DNA from: Rossellomorea aquimaris
GTDB taxonomy: Bacteria; Bacillota; Bacilli; Bacillales; Bacillaceae_B
Assembly: GCF_020172085.1 (NCBI RefSeq)
Contig: NZ_JAIVAT010000008.1
Coordinates: 186,001-250,000, forward strand
DNA length: 64,000 bases
Reading direction: 5' to 3'
The position numbers and the translations under genes are program-made. Shown one piece after another: positions 16,395 to 25,915 of the stretch (positions are counted from its first letter, which is position 1; every line of letters starts with the position of its first letter). A model generated the notes under the pieces. It made no database searches. It saw only the letters and a program-made list of their open reading frames with translations, and was not told the DNA's origin.

Positions 16395-16514
16395 GTTGTT
16401 GATTTCCGCTCCAGGTGCTCGCTTACCGCGGGGCGTGAGTTGAGCCTCCTCGGGCGCTGCCCTGTGGGGTCTCAACTTTCCCGCAGGAGTCGAACACCTT
16501 CCGCTTCAATCAAC
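16395..16514. repeat. GC-rich palindromic element (family Q), full copy
   Basis: A 120-bp element beginning GTTGTTGATTTCCGCTCC and ending CCTTCCGCTTCAATCAAC, with a central GAGCCTCCTCGGG...CCCTGTGGGGTCTC core. Its ends are inverted repeats (GTTGATT / AATCAAC). It is far richer in G+C than the flanking AT-rich DNA. Related copies are at 57418-57668 (interrupted), probably 57805-57974, and a 25-bp remnant at 25746-25770. It fills part of the 511-bp rho-glpX gap; 16515-16760 is AT-rich with no gene seen. Confidence 0.85.
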
Positions 16515-16837
16515 TTTGATATTTACTCTTTCACTAAAGGTATTTTATTTAGCAAAAGAGGCCAAAAGGGTAGATTTTTCTAAAAATGAAGAAATAAGTT
16601 GAAGCATAACTATAAAGAAAAAATACTGAAGATAAAAACCTTATCTATTGTAACCATACTTTTCAACAAGAATCAATAACTGGGTAGAAAAAGGAAGGTA
16701 GATTTGGTAGATAGGCAGTATTTTTTCACCTATGAAGAAAAAAAGTGAGTGATAAGAGTGTGGACGGGCAGATGTTCTGCCCATCCTGTTCTCTTATATA
16801 AGAAGAGTTGGTTTCTCTCTCTGTATCCTTGTGTCTA

Positions 16838-17800
16838 TTATTTCATGACAAGGTTTGGCTTTTTCTGAAGGCTGTGGCGTCCATCGATAAATCGGACTGT
16901 ACCGGACTTCGCGCGCATGACGACAGAATGTGTCAGACCGTATGCTCCTTTAAGCTGTACACCTCTTAGGAGTTCCCCGTCTGTTACACCTGTTGCGGCA
17001 AAGATAGCATCGTCACCACACACAAGGTCTTCCATCCGAAGGATCTTGTCCACATCAAGGCCCATGCTGATACAACGCTCGAGTTCCGCACCGTTTTGCG
17101 GCAGAAGCTTCCCTTGGATTTCTCCGCCTAGGCATTTCAAGGCAACGGCAGCCAGTACTCCCTCAGGAGCTCCGCCGGATCCGAACAGGATATCGACACC
17201 CGTATGATCGAACGCTGTGTTCATGGCCCCTGCCACGTCCCCATCATTGATCAGTTTGATACGAGCGCCAGCTTCTCTCAGCTGTTGGATGATGTGTTCA
17301 TGACGCGGACGATTCAAGACTGTCGCTACAACATCTTCAATGTCCTTGTTCTTCGCTTTCGCAACAGCTTTCAGGTTGTCGATGACAGAAGCGTTGATGT
17401 CGATTTCCCCGACCGCTTCCGGTCCAACAGCAATCTTATCCATATACATATCGGGTGCATTCAGCAGATTTCCGTGGTCTGCCACAGCGAGTACAGCCAG
17501 TGCATTCCAGCCTCCGGAAGCAACGATATTCGTTCCTTCAAGCGGATCGACAGCTACATCGACACGCGGGCCGTAGCCTGTCCCCAGTTTCTCACCAATA
17601 TATAACATTGGAGCTTCATCCATTTCCCCTTCACCGATGACGACCGTTCCCTTCATCGGTACAGTATCGAATACGTCGCGCATGGCGGAAGTTGCAGCGT
17701 CATCCGCTTCATCCTTCTTCCCGCGACCCATCCAGCGGGCCGATGCAAGAGCGGCCCCTTCCGTTACTCGAACTAGCTCCATTGATAAACTTCTTTCCAT
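16838..17800 (-). CDS. glpX: Fructose-1,6-bisphosphatase class II
   Basis: GlpX-type enzyme that hydrolyses fructose 1,6-bisphosphate to fructose 6-phosphate in gluconeogenesis. The 320-residue protein has the metal-binding G-E-G-E-M-D-E-A-P (about 57-65) and D-P-L-E-G-T-N (about 87-93) motifs of the family. It is B. subtilis ywjI by position, between murZ and rho. GGGAGG precedes the ATG. With fbaA and tal next door it forms a gluconeogenic/pentose phosphate neighbourhood. Confidence 0.95.
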   Translation of the reverse strand: MERSLSMELVRVTEGAALASARWMGRGKKDEADDAATSAMRDVFDTVPMKGTVVIGEGEMDEAPMLYIGEKLGTGYGPRVDVAVDPLEGTNIVASGGWNALAVLAVADHGNLLNAPDMYMDKIAVGPEAVGEIDINASVIDNLKAVAKAKNKDIEDVVATVLNRPRHEHIIQQLREAGARIKLINDGDVAGAMNTAFDHTGVDILFGSGGAPEGVLAAVALKCLGGEIQGKLLPQNGAELERCISMGLDVDKILRMEDLVCGDDAIFAATGVTDGELLRGVQLKGAYGLTHSVVMRAKSGTVRFIDGRHSLQKKPNLVMK

Positions 17801-17964
17801 GTATATAGCCTCCCGTGTTCCCTTTAGTTTTACAATAATCTTAAATTGTATAACATATTGACAGATTTATTGTAACACATTGAAAACGTTAGAGAGACTA
17901 TTTTTCGAAAAAAGTAGGACATAATCGTTTGTTTGGTAAGAAAATTACTGGAAATAATGTAAAC

Positions 17965-19248
17965 CTATGACTTCATCTGCTCCATTTCCTCAACCGTCAT
18001 CTTTTCACGCCAAATCGTTGCGCCGAGACCCTCGAGTTTCGAAACGAGATCACTGTAACCGCGGTCGATATGCTCGAGTCCGGTCACTTCTGTGATGCCC
18101 TCGGCCATTAAGCCGGCAATGACAAGGGCTGCTCCTGCGCGGAGGTCACTTGCCTTCACTTTGGCCCCCTGTAATTGAACAGGACCGTTGACGATGGCAG
18201 AGCGTCCTTCGACTTTGATTGTGGCGTTCATTCTTCTCAGCTCATCAATATGCTTGAAACGGGCTGAGTAGATGGTATCTGTTACAACGGCAGACCCTTC
18301 TGCCCGATTGAGTAACGTGGTGAACGGCTGCTGAAGATCCGTCGGGAAACCTGGATATACCAGTGTTTTCACATCAACGGATTTGAGCTTATCCGCTCTG
18401 CCGATGAAGATCTGATCGTCGTTTGTTTCAACTGGCACTCCCATTTCACGGAGTTTGGCAATGACCGATTCCATATGTAATGGGATGACATTGTCGACAA
18501 GTACCCCTTTTCCGACTGCAGCTGCAAGGATCATAAAGGTTCCCGCTTCGATACGGTCTGGGATGATGGTATGACGGCAGCCGTGAAGCTCGTCCACCCC
18601 ATCAATCCGGATCACATCGGTACCGGCTCCCTTGATCTTCGCACCCATATTACTTAAAAGGGTCGCAACATCGATGATTTCAGGTTCTTTCGCCGCATTT
18701 TCAATGATCGTTCTGCCCTTCGCGCGGACCGCAGCAAGCATGATGTTGATCGTTGCCCCGACGCTGACGACATCCAGATAAATGCGGGCACCCTTTAATT
18801 CGTCGGCACGCAAATAAATCGCGCCTTGTTCATTGGTGACTTCCGCTCCTAGAGCTTCGAAGCCTTTGATATGCTGGTCGATCGGACGTGGCCCTAGGTG
18901 ACATCCACCTGGTAAACCGATGACCGCTTTTTTAAAGCGTCCGAGCATCGCACCCATCAAATAGTAGGAAGCACGAAGCTTTTTCACCTTTCCGCTTGGT
19001 AAAGGCATGGACACCATTTGACTTGGATCGACTCTCATATCCCCATCTTCCAATGAGACAGAACCGCCGATCTCTTCTAAAAGATCTTTCAGCGTTCTCA
19101 CATCAGAGATGTCCGGTAATCCTTCGATCGTAACCGGAGAATCTGCAAGGATGGTTGCCGGGATCAAGGCTACCGCACTATTTTTGGCCCCACTGACTTT
19201 AATGGTTCCTTCTAGCGGATAACCTCCTGCAATTTTTAGCTTTTCCAT
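17965..19248 (-). CDS. murZ: UDP-N-acetylglucosamine 1-carboxyvinyltransferase 2
   Basis: Transfers enolpyruvate from PEP to UDP-GlcNAc, the first committed step of peptidoglycan synthesis. The 427-residue protein has the catalytic Cys in G-G-C-H-L-G-P-R-P (C116) and K22/N23 in the N-terminal A-K-N-S motif. Position between tal and glpX identifies it as the second MurA paralog (murZ/murAB). The frame opens eight codons earlier; GGAAGGGAG before the ATG at 19248 decides the start. Full length. Confidence 0.95.
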   Translation of the reverse strand: MEKLKIAGGYPLEGTIKVSGAKNSAVALIPATILADSPVTIEGLPDISDVRTLKDLLEEIGGSVSLEDGDMRVDPSQMVSMPLPSGKVKKLRASYYLMGAMLGRFKKAVIGLPGGCHLGPRPIDQHIKGFEALGAEVTNEQGAIYLRADELKGARIYLDVVSVGATINIMLAAVRAKGRTIIENAAKEPEIIDVATLLSNMGAKIKGAGTDVIRIDGVDELHGCRHTIIPDRIEAGTFMILAAAVGKGVLVDNVIPLHMESVIAKLREMGVPVETNDDQIFIGRADKLKSVDVKTLVYPGFPTDLQQPFTTLLNRAEGSAVVTDTIYSARFKHIDELRRMNATIKVEGRSAIVNGPVQLQGAKVKASDLRAGAALVIAGLMAEGITEVTGLEHIDRGYSDLVSKLEGLGATIWREKMTVEEMEQMKS

Positions 19249-19409
19249 ATTAATCTCCCTTCCACTGTTCAAGATGACACTATGAACAAAAAGGATTATT
19301 TTTCCAATAGAAGACGTTCTAAGAAGTATTGTCTACTAGTGTATACATAATTCGTCAAAACATGTATAGGAGAATCGAATTTTTTTCCTTTAGATCGATT
19401 GACCTAAGA

Positions 19410-20051
19410 TTAGCGGTTGTTCCAATCATTCAGGAACGCGTCAATTCCTTTATCCGTTAATGGATGCTGGAATAATTGTTTTAATACTTTAAGCGGGACG
19501 GTTGCGATGTGAGCCCCTCTTAAAGCCGCTTCCGTAATATGCTGTGGATGACGGGTCGAAGCCGCGATGATTTCTGTTTCCAGACCGTGAATGGCAAAGA
19601 TTTCAGCAATCTTAGATACTAGCTCAAGACCATCATGACCGATATCATCTAATCTTCCTAAAAAAGGCGAAACGTACGTCGCTCCAGCACGAGCCGCTAA
19701 CAGCGCCTGGTTCGCACTGAAAATCAGCGTGACATTTGTCTTGATCCCTTCTTTAGCAAAAGTAGAGGTCGCTTTCAGGCCATCTGGCGTCATTGGCAGC
19801 TTTACGGTAATATTAGGAGCGATTTTCGCAAGCTCCCTTCCTTCTTTGATCATGCCTTCTGCATCTGTTGCAATGACTTCAGCGCTTACAGAACCTGGGA
19901 CCAGATCCGTGATTTCTTTCAAACGATCTTCAAATGTTACGTCTTTTTCTTTCGCCACTAGGGACGGATTCGTTGTTACTCCTGATACAATACCCCATGA
20001 GAATGCTTCCTTGATTTCGTTCATGTTAGCTGTGTCTATGAAAAATTTCAT
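19410..20051 (-). CDS. tal: Transaldolase (TalC/Fsa-type)
   Basis: Class I aldolase-fold enzyme of about 213 residues moving a dihydroxyacetone unit in the non-oxidative pentose phosphate pathway. The Schiff-base lysine is in I-T-V-K-L-P-M-T (K84), and M-K-F-F-I-D-T-A-N is the usual N terminus. Frames open at a TTG (20084) and an ATG (20066) upstream lack ribosome-binding sites; GGGGT sits 9 nt before the ATG at 20051. A Spo0A-box-like TTCGACA lies 17 nt upstream of that start. Position between fbaA and murZ matches B. subtilis ywjH. Confidence 0.94.
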   Translation of the reverse strand: MKFFIDTANMNEIKEAFSWGIVSGVTTNPSLVAKEKDVTFEDRLKEITDLVPGSVSAEVIATDAEGMIKEGRELAKIAPNITVKLPMTPDGLKATSTFAKEGIKTNVTLIFSANQALLAARAGATYVSPFLGRLDDIGHDGLELVSKIAEIFAIHGLETEIIAASTRHPQHITEAALRGAHIATVPLKVLKQLFQHPLTDKGIDAFLNDWNNR

Positions 20052-20229
20052 TAGTAAATACCCCATTTTCGACAAAATTTTCAATCTTTTTTAATGAACG
20101 GAAAGGACTGACCCAACAAGGTATCAACCCTCTCCTGGTGCCAGTCCCATCCTACTACATCATTTTATTTACCACGATTGGACAGGATCTAATCTATGTA
20201 AGATACCTTTTCCAAACATTACCTGAAGT

Positions 20230-21087
20230 TTACGCCTGGTTAGAAGAACCGAATTCGCGCATTTTACCAGCAACTGTCGCTTTAATCGCTTCACGAGCCG
20301 GCCCCATGTATTTACGTGGATCATATACTTCTGTGTCAGCTGCAAGCACTTCGCGTACCGCTTTTGCAGAAGCAATTTGATTTTCAGTGTTTACGTTGAT
20401 TTTAGCTGTTCCGTAAGAAATCGCTTTTTGGATATCTTTTGTAGGGATTCCAGTTCCGCCGTGAAGGACTAGAGGTACTCCAGTAGCCGCTCCGATTTCT
20501 TCCATTTCTTTGAATCCTAGGTTTGGTTCACCTTTGTAAGGACCATGGACAGAACCAAGTGCAGGTGCAAGTGTATCGATGCCAGTACGTTCAACCAGCT
20601 CTTGACACTCTTTAGGATCTGCATAAATAACGCCGTCAGCTACTACGTCATCTTCTTGTCCACCAACTGTTCCAAGTTCAGCTTCGACAGAAACACCTTT
20701 AGAGTGTGCATACTCAACCACTTTAGAAGTGATTTCGATGTTCTCTTCGAAAGGACCGTGAGAAGCGTCGATCATAACAGATGTGAATCCTGCATCGATT
20801 GCTTCTTTACATTTGTCATAGCTTGAACCGTGGTCTAAGTGAATCGCAACAGGAACGGTGATGTTTAAGTCTTCCATAAGACCTTCAACCATTTTCACCA
20901 CTGTTTTGAAGCCGCTCATGTAACGGGCAGCACCTTCAGATACACCAAGGATGACAGGTGATTTTTCTTCTTCTGCCGCTTGCAGGATCGCTTGAGTGAA
21001 CTCAAGGTTATTCAGGTTGAATTGACCTACTGCATAGCTTTTTTCTTTTGCTTGAATAAGCATGTCTTTCATTGAAACTAAAGGCAT
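20230..21087 (-). CDS. fbaA: Class II fructose-bisphosphate aldolase
   Basis: Zinc-dependent glycolytic/gluconeogenic aldolase cleaving fructose 1,6-bisphosphate to the two triose phosphates. The 285-residue protein has the metal/catalytic cluster H-L-D-H-G-S-S (83-89) and the later H-G-P-Y-K-G and L-H-G-G-T-G phosphate loops. AAGGAGG precedes the ATG. A sigma-A-type promoter lies at 21145-21173. The order spo0F-fbaA-tal-murZ-glpX-rho is the classic Bacillus arrangement. Confidence 0.97.
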   Translation of the reverse strand: MPLVSMKDMLIQAKEKSYAVGQFNLNNLEFTQAILQAAEEEKSPVILGVSEGAARYMSGFKTVVKMVEGLMEDLNITVPVAIHLDHGSSYDKCKEAIDAGFTSVMIDASHGPFEENIEITSKVVEYAHSKGVSVEAELGTVGGQEDDVVADGVIYADPKECQELVERTGIDTLAPALGSVHGPYKGEPNLGFKEMEEIGAATGVPLVLHGGTGIPTKDIQKAISYGTAKINVNTENQIASAKAVREVLAADTEVYDPRKYMGPAREAIKATVAGKMREFGSSNQA

Positions 21088-21144
21088 AGTTATTTCCTCC
21101 TTTTATTCAGTCAGTGAACCATTTTAGTAGAAATGGTGGTGTTA

Positions 21145-21173
21145 TTTATAGCACCTTGTGACATTGTTTACAA
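21145..21173 (-). promoter_or_regulatory. Sigma-A-type promoter of fbaA
   Basis: TTGTAA (21168-21173) and TATAAA (21145-21150) with a 17-bp spacer on the minus strand, about 58 bp upstream of the fbaA start. Confidence 0.6.
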
Positions 21174-21267
21174 TTTCACTTGTATCATACCAAAACAGAA
21201 TTGATTTTACCAACTGAAGAGGCGAAATGTTAAAAATACTACTATTTTCACTATTCACACAAAAGCA

Positions 21268-21630
21268 TCAAGCTGGAATATATTGCTTGACGGCTTTTCT
21301 TATATCGTCAATATCAAAAGGCTTCGCAAAATGAGTAAGCGCTCCCAAGTCCTTTGCCTCCTGAATCATATCAAGCTCTCCATATGCCGTCATGATAATG
21401 ACACGGATATCAGCATCTTTCTGCTTCATCCGCTTCAGGATTTCAATTCCATCCATTCCAGGAATTTTCATGTCAAGCAGTACTAAATCAGGGGAGTGAT
21501 TATCTACGATTTCAAGAGCCTGAATCCCATTCGCCGCTTGAAATGTTTGGTACCCTTCTTTTTGCAACACTTCATTTAATAGTATTCGTATACCAAATTG
21601 ATCGTCCACAATCAGAATTTTCTCATTCAT
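21268..21630 (-). CDS. spo0F: Sporulation phosphorelay response regulator Spo0F
   Basis: Single-domain receiver of 120 residues that carries phosphate from sporulation kinases to Spo0B. Acidic pocket D9-D10, phospho-acceptor D53 in [11 protein letters not shown], switch T81 in M-T-A-Y-G and K103 in F-A-K-P-F are all present, and the sequence I-L-K-R-M-K...[14 protein letters not shown] matches B. subtilis Spo0F very closely. No output domain. A near-consensus sigma-H promoter and an upstream Spo0A-box heptamer precede it. Confidence 0.97.
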   Translation of the reverse strand: MNEKILIVDDQFGIRILLNEVLQKEGYQTFQAANGIQALEIVDNHSPDLVLLDMKIPGMDGIEILKRMKQKDADIRVIIMTAYGELDMIQEAKDLGALTHFAKPFDIDDIRKAVKQYIPA

Positions 21631-21693
21631 ATATCCCAGTCCCCTTCACTATATAGTAGATTATGTATTCTGGCGTCATTGTATATTTATTAC

Positions 21694-21722
21694 TTATTCT
21701 CTTTTTTTGTAAAAAATCCTGC
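21694..21722 (-). promoter_or_regulatory. Sigma-H promoter of spo0F
   Basis: On the minus strand GCAGGATTT (21714-21722) matches the sigma-H -35 consensus RnAGGAwWW, and AGAGAATAA (21694-21702) matches the -10 consensus RnnGAATww, with an 11-bp spacer. It lies about 65 bp upstream of the spo0F start. The equivalent B. subtilis gene is known to use sigma-H. Confidence 0.8.
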
Positions 21723-21782
21723 TTCTTCTCAAGATTTTGCTTGAGACCTTTTTCCCTTTATAATAAGCGTTATGAAGAAAAA

Positions 21783-21789
21783 TGTCGAA
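21783..21789. promoter_or_regulatory. Spo0A-box heptamer between spo0F and ywjG
   Basis: TGTCGAA, a perfect Spo0A-box core, about 60 bp upstream of the spo0F -35 element in the divergent spo0F-ywjG region. It would fit Spo0A feedback on spo0F; a heptamer alone is weak evidence. Confidence 0.45.
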
Positions 21790-21817
21790 GATGAATTTGA
21801 GAAGGAGATTGAACTTT

Positions 21818-22342
21818 ATGATCAAAATGTTCACTACACAGTTAACGGGACTGTTCAAACGGATTTATGATAAACAGGAATTTGAAATCGAGGACGGAGC
21901 GCGCCTGCTTGCCCAGGCTGCGATCGGTCAGGGGAACATCTATATTCAATCATATGGGGAAATGGAAGCTGTGACGTCAGAGGCTTTGTTTGGTGCAGAA
22001 CCCCTTCCTTCTGCCAAACGATATGATCCTTCTATTGAATTGACAGAGGCGGATCGGGTTTTGGTCGTCACACGCTTCTCAACGGATGAGGATGCGGTTC
22101 GCTTTGTGAAGAAGCTGGCGGCAGATGGGATACCATTTGTAGCGGTGTCCGGAGTGATCGAGGGAGAAGTCAATCTCTTGGACGAGGCCGACGTTCACCT
22201 GGATACAAAAGTGATCAAAGGAATGCTTCCCGGAGATGAAATCGGTGAGCGTGTGAGCTTCCCTTCGAGCATGGCTGCTCTCTATTTATATTTCGCGCTG
22301 GGGTTTGTGATTCGTGAGATGCTGGAGGAGTATGAGGAATAG
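21818..22342 (+). CDS. ywjG: DUF2529 family protein YwjG
   Basis: A protein of about 174 residues of the YwjG/DUF2529 family, encoded divergently from spo0F as in B. subtilis. Visible features are a start M-I-K-M-F-T-T-Q-L-T-G-L, a Rossmann-like segment R-V-L-V-V-T-R-F-S (about 81-89) with a following G-I-P-F-V-A-V-S-G strand, resembling sugar-isomerase (SIS) folds, and an acidic C terminus. The ATG at 21818 follows AAGGAG by 10 nt; the frame is open 12 codons further up. Function unknown. Confidence 0.85.
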   Translation: MIKMFTTQLTGLFKRIYDKQEFEIEDGARLLAQAAIGQGNIYIQSYGEMEAVTSEALFGAEPLPSAKRYDPSIELTEADRVLVVTRFSTDEDAVRFVKKLAADGIPFVAVSGVIEGEVNLLDEADVHLDTKVIKGMLPGDEIGERVSFPSSMAALYLYFALGFVIREMLEEYEE

Positions 22343-22350
22343 ATGTGTTT

Positions 22351-22376
22351 GCCCTTTCTCTGTAGAGGAGGGGCTT
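22351..22376 (+). terminator. Terminator after ywjG
   Basis: GCCCtttCTCT / AGAGgagGGGC hairpin followed by TTTTTTT, 8 bp after the ywjG stop. Confidence 0.75.
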
Positions 22377-22453
22377 TTTTTGGTGGGAGGCTTTCGTCGG
22401 CGTGCTTTTGCGATGTGAGTCTTCAGTCTGCGAAATTTGTCGAAAAAAGGAGA

Positions 22454-22568
22454 ACGGTCGATATCGTGAAAATAAGGTCGATAAAATGAAAGAACGGTTG
22501 ATAAAACCGTATAGAGGTCCATAAATCGAAATAAAGGTTGATAAATCCCCACGAAGGTCGATAAAACA
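22454..22568 (+). repeat. Phased short-motif array E (six GGTCGATAAA units)
   Basis: GGTCGATA-type cores (GGTCG, GGTTG or GGTCC followed by ATAAA) start at 22456, 22476, 22496, 22516, 22536 and 22556, each exactly 20 bp apart. The other half of each unit differs between copies. It sits between the converging ends of ywjG and pyrG. Confidence 0.88.
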
Positions 22569-22572
22569 AAAA

Positions 22573-22593
22573 AGCCCTCCCGATCCGGGAGGG
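22573..22593. terminator. Terminator of pyrG (bidirectional)
   Basis: GCCCTCCCG / CGGGAGGGC perfect 9-bp stem with AAAAAA on one side and TTTTCC on the other, between convergent ywjG and pyrG. Confidence 0.85.
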
Positions 22594-22611
22594 CTTTTCC
22601 TAACCAATCTA

Positions 22612-24246
<1,635 letters not shown>

Positions 24247-24257
24247 TCAAAAAAAGT

Positions 24258-24364
24258 AGAGGGTGTCTCTTATGTAGTCATGTCATGAATTATCTTGTTC
24301 AAAGAAGGACCAGTCCATTCTTCTAAAATAAATTCATGTATCAACCAGCTAAAAGACAGCCTCT
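24258..24364. mobile_element. MITE-like long imperfect palindrome in the pyrG leader
   Basis: AGAGGGTGTCTCTTA (24258-24272) and TAAAAGACAGCCTCT (24350-24364) are inverted repeats with 13 of 15 positions matching. Nested inside are CATGAATT / AATTCATG and GGAC / GTCC arms, so nearly the whole 107 bp can fold. The ends resemble IS-type termini common in Bacillaceae. No clear target duplication is visible. It could also be a second regulatory hairpin, since a T8 run follows it on the pyrG sense strand. Confidence 0.5.
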
Positions 24365-24459
24365 TAATTATCAAGATACATAATGATGTAAGGGGTCTTT
24401 AAAAGATAGATACGCCTATTTCTAGTCACGTCAAAGCATTCTTCTTATAAAAACAAAAA

Positions 24460-24491
24460 ACGCCCCGCTTACAATCATGTAAGGGGAGCGT
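24460..24491 (-). terminator. pyrG attenuator (CTP-sensing leader terminator)
   Basis: On the pyrG strand, ACGCTCCCCTTACA pairs with TGTAAGCGGGGCGT around a TGAT loop (one C-C mismatch, one G-U pair), followed by TTTTTTGTTTTT. It starts 33 nt after the predicted +1 (24524). The 5' arm holds the C/U-rich CUCCCCUU that a reiterated G tract could bind, as in the B. subtilis pyrG leader. Confidence 0.85.
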
Positions 24492-24520
24492 GATATACGT
24501 TATTCGTCCCTTTTTAGGGA

Positions 24521-24560
24521 GCCCAAATAAAATACTACCTTCCTAGACGAAAGAAGTCAA
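24521..24560 (-). promoter_or_regulatory. pyrG promoter with GGGC initiation site
   Basis: TTGACT (24555-24560), a 17-bp spacer, TAGTAT (24532-24537), then 7 nt to a GGGCTC start (G at 24524). In B. subtilis the pyrG transcript starts GGGC, and polymerase stutters G residues when CTP is scarce, which prevents attenuation. Every element of that arrangement is present here. Confidence 0.85.
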
Positions 24561-24603
24561 GCATAGAATAAGGATCGAATTTTCAATCATTTTAAGTGTC
24601 AAA

Positions 24604-24638
24604 AAAGCCCCCCGAAGGCCTAAAGCCTAATGGGGGCA
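24604..24638 (-). terminator. Terminator after rpoE
   Basis: GCCCCCATTAGG...CCTTCGGGGGGC stem with an inner TAGGCTTTAGGCC hairpin and a TTTTTTGAC tail on the minus strand, 16 bp after the rpoE stop. Confidence 0.8.
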
Positions 24639-24654
24639 TAAGGATCAGAAGAAA

Positions 24655-25215
24655 TTACTTTTCTTCCTCTTCTTCATCTAAGTCCTCGTCCTCTTCTTCA
24701 TCGACATCGTCGAATTCATCGATTTCAAGGTCATCATCATCATCTTCATCGATATCCAGATCTTCATCTGCATCGTCTACATCGATATCATCGTCATCAT
24801 CTGTGAGGTCATCATCCTCGTCTGCATCATCAAGATCATCGTAATCCAGATCTTCATCGTCCAGATCATCGAAATCATCCAGATCCAGATCTTCGTCCTT
24901 CTTCTTGGCTTTTTTCTTTTTGCTGGATTTCATCGTTGGTACCGTTTCTTCCTCGATTTGATCAACCGGGTACCACTCTCGTAATCCCCAACGATTATCG
25001 CCCATGGCAATGAAACGTCCGTCAATATTCAGATCTGTATAAAATTGAAGCAATCGATTACGTACTTCGTCATCAGAGATTTCAAGCAAACCTTTGATTT
25101 CCTTGACTACCTCTTCAAATGCCATTGCTTGCTTCTTCTCTACTAAAATTTCATGTGCCAGCTCAATGAATGATGTTTGACGCAATTCTTCTTTGGATAA
25201 TTGCTTAAGACTCAC
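24655..25215 (-). CDS. rpoE: DNA-directed RNA polymerase subunit delta
   Basis: Gram-positive RNA polymerase delta subunit, which aids core recycling and sensitivity to initiating NTP levels. The 186-residue protein has the folded N-terminal domain (about 1-85; F-Y-T-D-L-N-I-D-G-R-F and W-G-L-R-E-W-Y-P) and a lysine patch (K-K-K-K-A-K-K-K), then an Asp/Glu-rich disordered tail of about 80 residues. A GTG at 25215, 10 nt after AAAGGA, gives the usual N terminus; a GTG three codons earlier overlaps the ribosome-binding site. It lies upstream of pyrG as in B. subtilis. Confidence 0.95.
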   Translation of the reverse strand: MSLKQLSKEELRQTSFIELAHEILVEKKQAMAFEEVVKEIKGLLEISDDEVRNRLLQFYTDLNIDGRFIAMGDNRWGLREWYPVDQIEEETVPTMKSSKKKKAKKKDEDLDLDDFDDLDDEDLDYDDLDDADEDDDLTDDDDDIDVDDADEDLDIDEDDDDDLEIDEFDDVDEEEDEDLDEEEEEK

Positions 25216-25375
25216 TTTACGCACTTCCTTTCTCTATTTCACACTCTACTAAGTAGAGTAAAAAAGGGCAAAAATTCTCCATTATCAATTTTAACCATAT
25301 TCATCATTATAAACAATATGAAACACTTTATGCTATACCTATCTGGTTTTTCTCGTATTTTTTTCACATCTGGTT

Positions 25376-25558
25376 TTAAGAGGGTCTTCCATTCCCCCAT
25401 TTTTCTTGTCTCCGACCGTTCCTGATCACCCGGAAGGCTTCATAGAATAAATAGAAAGACAGCAAGAAAAAAGGAATGGCCCCCAGTTGAATTTGATATA
25501 AAAGGATGGCGGCGTATATGGTGAGGATCATTAATATGTAACGTAAAACAGCCTTCAC
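25376..25558 (-). CDS. Small hypothetical membrane protein
   Basis: A possible 60-residue protein with two hydrophobic helices (about 4-20 and 26-44) and a basic, Arg-rich C terminus. It starts with GTG and lacks a strong ribosome-binding site; an in-frame ATG at codon 10 is an alternative. The positive-inside pattern and placement on the operon strand between icmF and rpoE make it plausible, but I do not recognise the family. Confidence 0.45.
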   Translation of the reverse strand: MKAVLRYILMILTIYAAILLYQIQLGAIPFFLLSFYLFYEAFRVIRNGRRQEKWGNGRPS

Positions 25559-25745
25559 AGTCTCACATCCAAACGTTTGTGTCGTCTTATCCGTTCACTT
25601 ATCTGATAATTCTTATTATATAGGAAATCTTACCCTATAACTATTAAGTTCATGTTAAAAGTTGGTTGAGTTCGTATAAAGGATAGACGGTTTGGTACGT
25701 TTTTAAACTTGGCGGAATGAATTTACCATTTTTTAAGAGACATGC

Positions 25746-25770
25746 GTTGTTGATTTCCGCTTCAATCAAC
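25746..25770. repeat. 25-bp collapsed remnant of family Q element
   Basis: GTTGTTGATTTCCGCTTCAATC... joins the first 16 bp of the 16395 element directly to its last 9-16 bp, the two ends fusing at their shared TTCCGCT. The inner ~95 bp is missing. It lies in the 357-bp gap between icmF and the small membrane gene, where otherwise only the icmF terminator is seen. Confidence 0.8.
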
Positions 25771-25870
25771 TTATTATATTAATCAACAACTGGTTATTAG
25801 TACATAAAAGAATTTTCCTCATCGATAAGACTATGCCTAATCATCACTTTATAGAATGTTCACTGTGAAA

Positions 25871-25902
25871 AAAGAGACCACTGCACCCACAGTAGTCTCT
25901 TT
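25871..25902. terminator. Terminator after icmF
   Basis: AAAGAGACcACTG / CAGTaGTCTCTTT stem with a CACCCA loop, A-rich and T-rich flanks on both strands, 14 bp after the icmF stop. Confidence 0.85.
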
Positions 25903-25915
25903 TTCTTTATTACCA

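Noticed and set aside
24596-24844. Serine-rich frame on the plus strand
   Set aside because: It is the complement of the Asp/Glu-rich RpoE tail (GAT/GAA codons read as TCA/TCT), not a gene.
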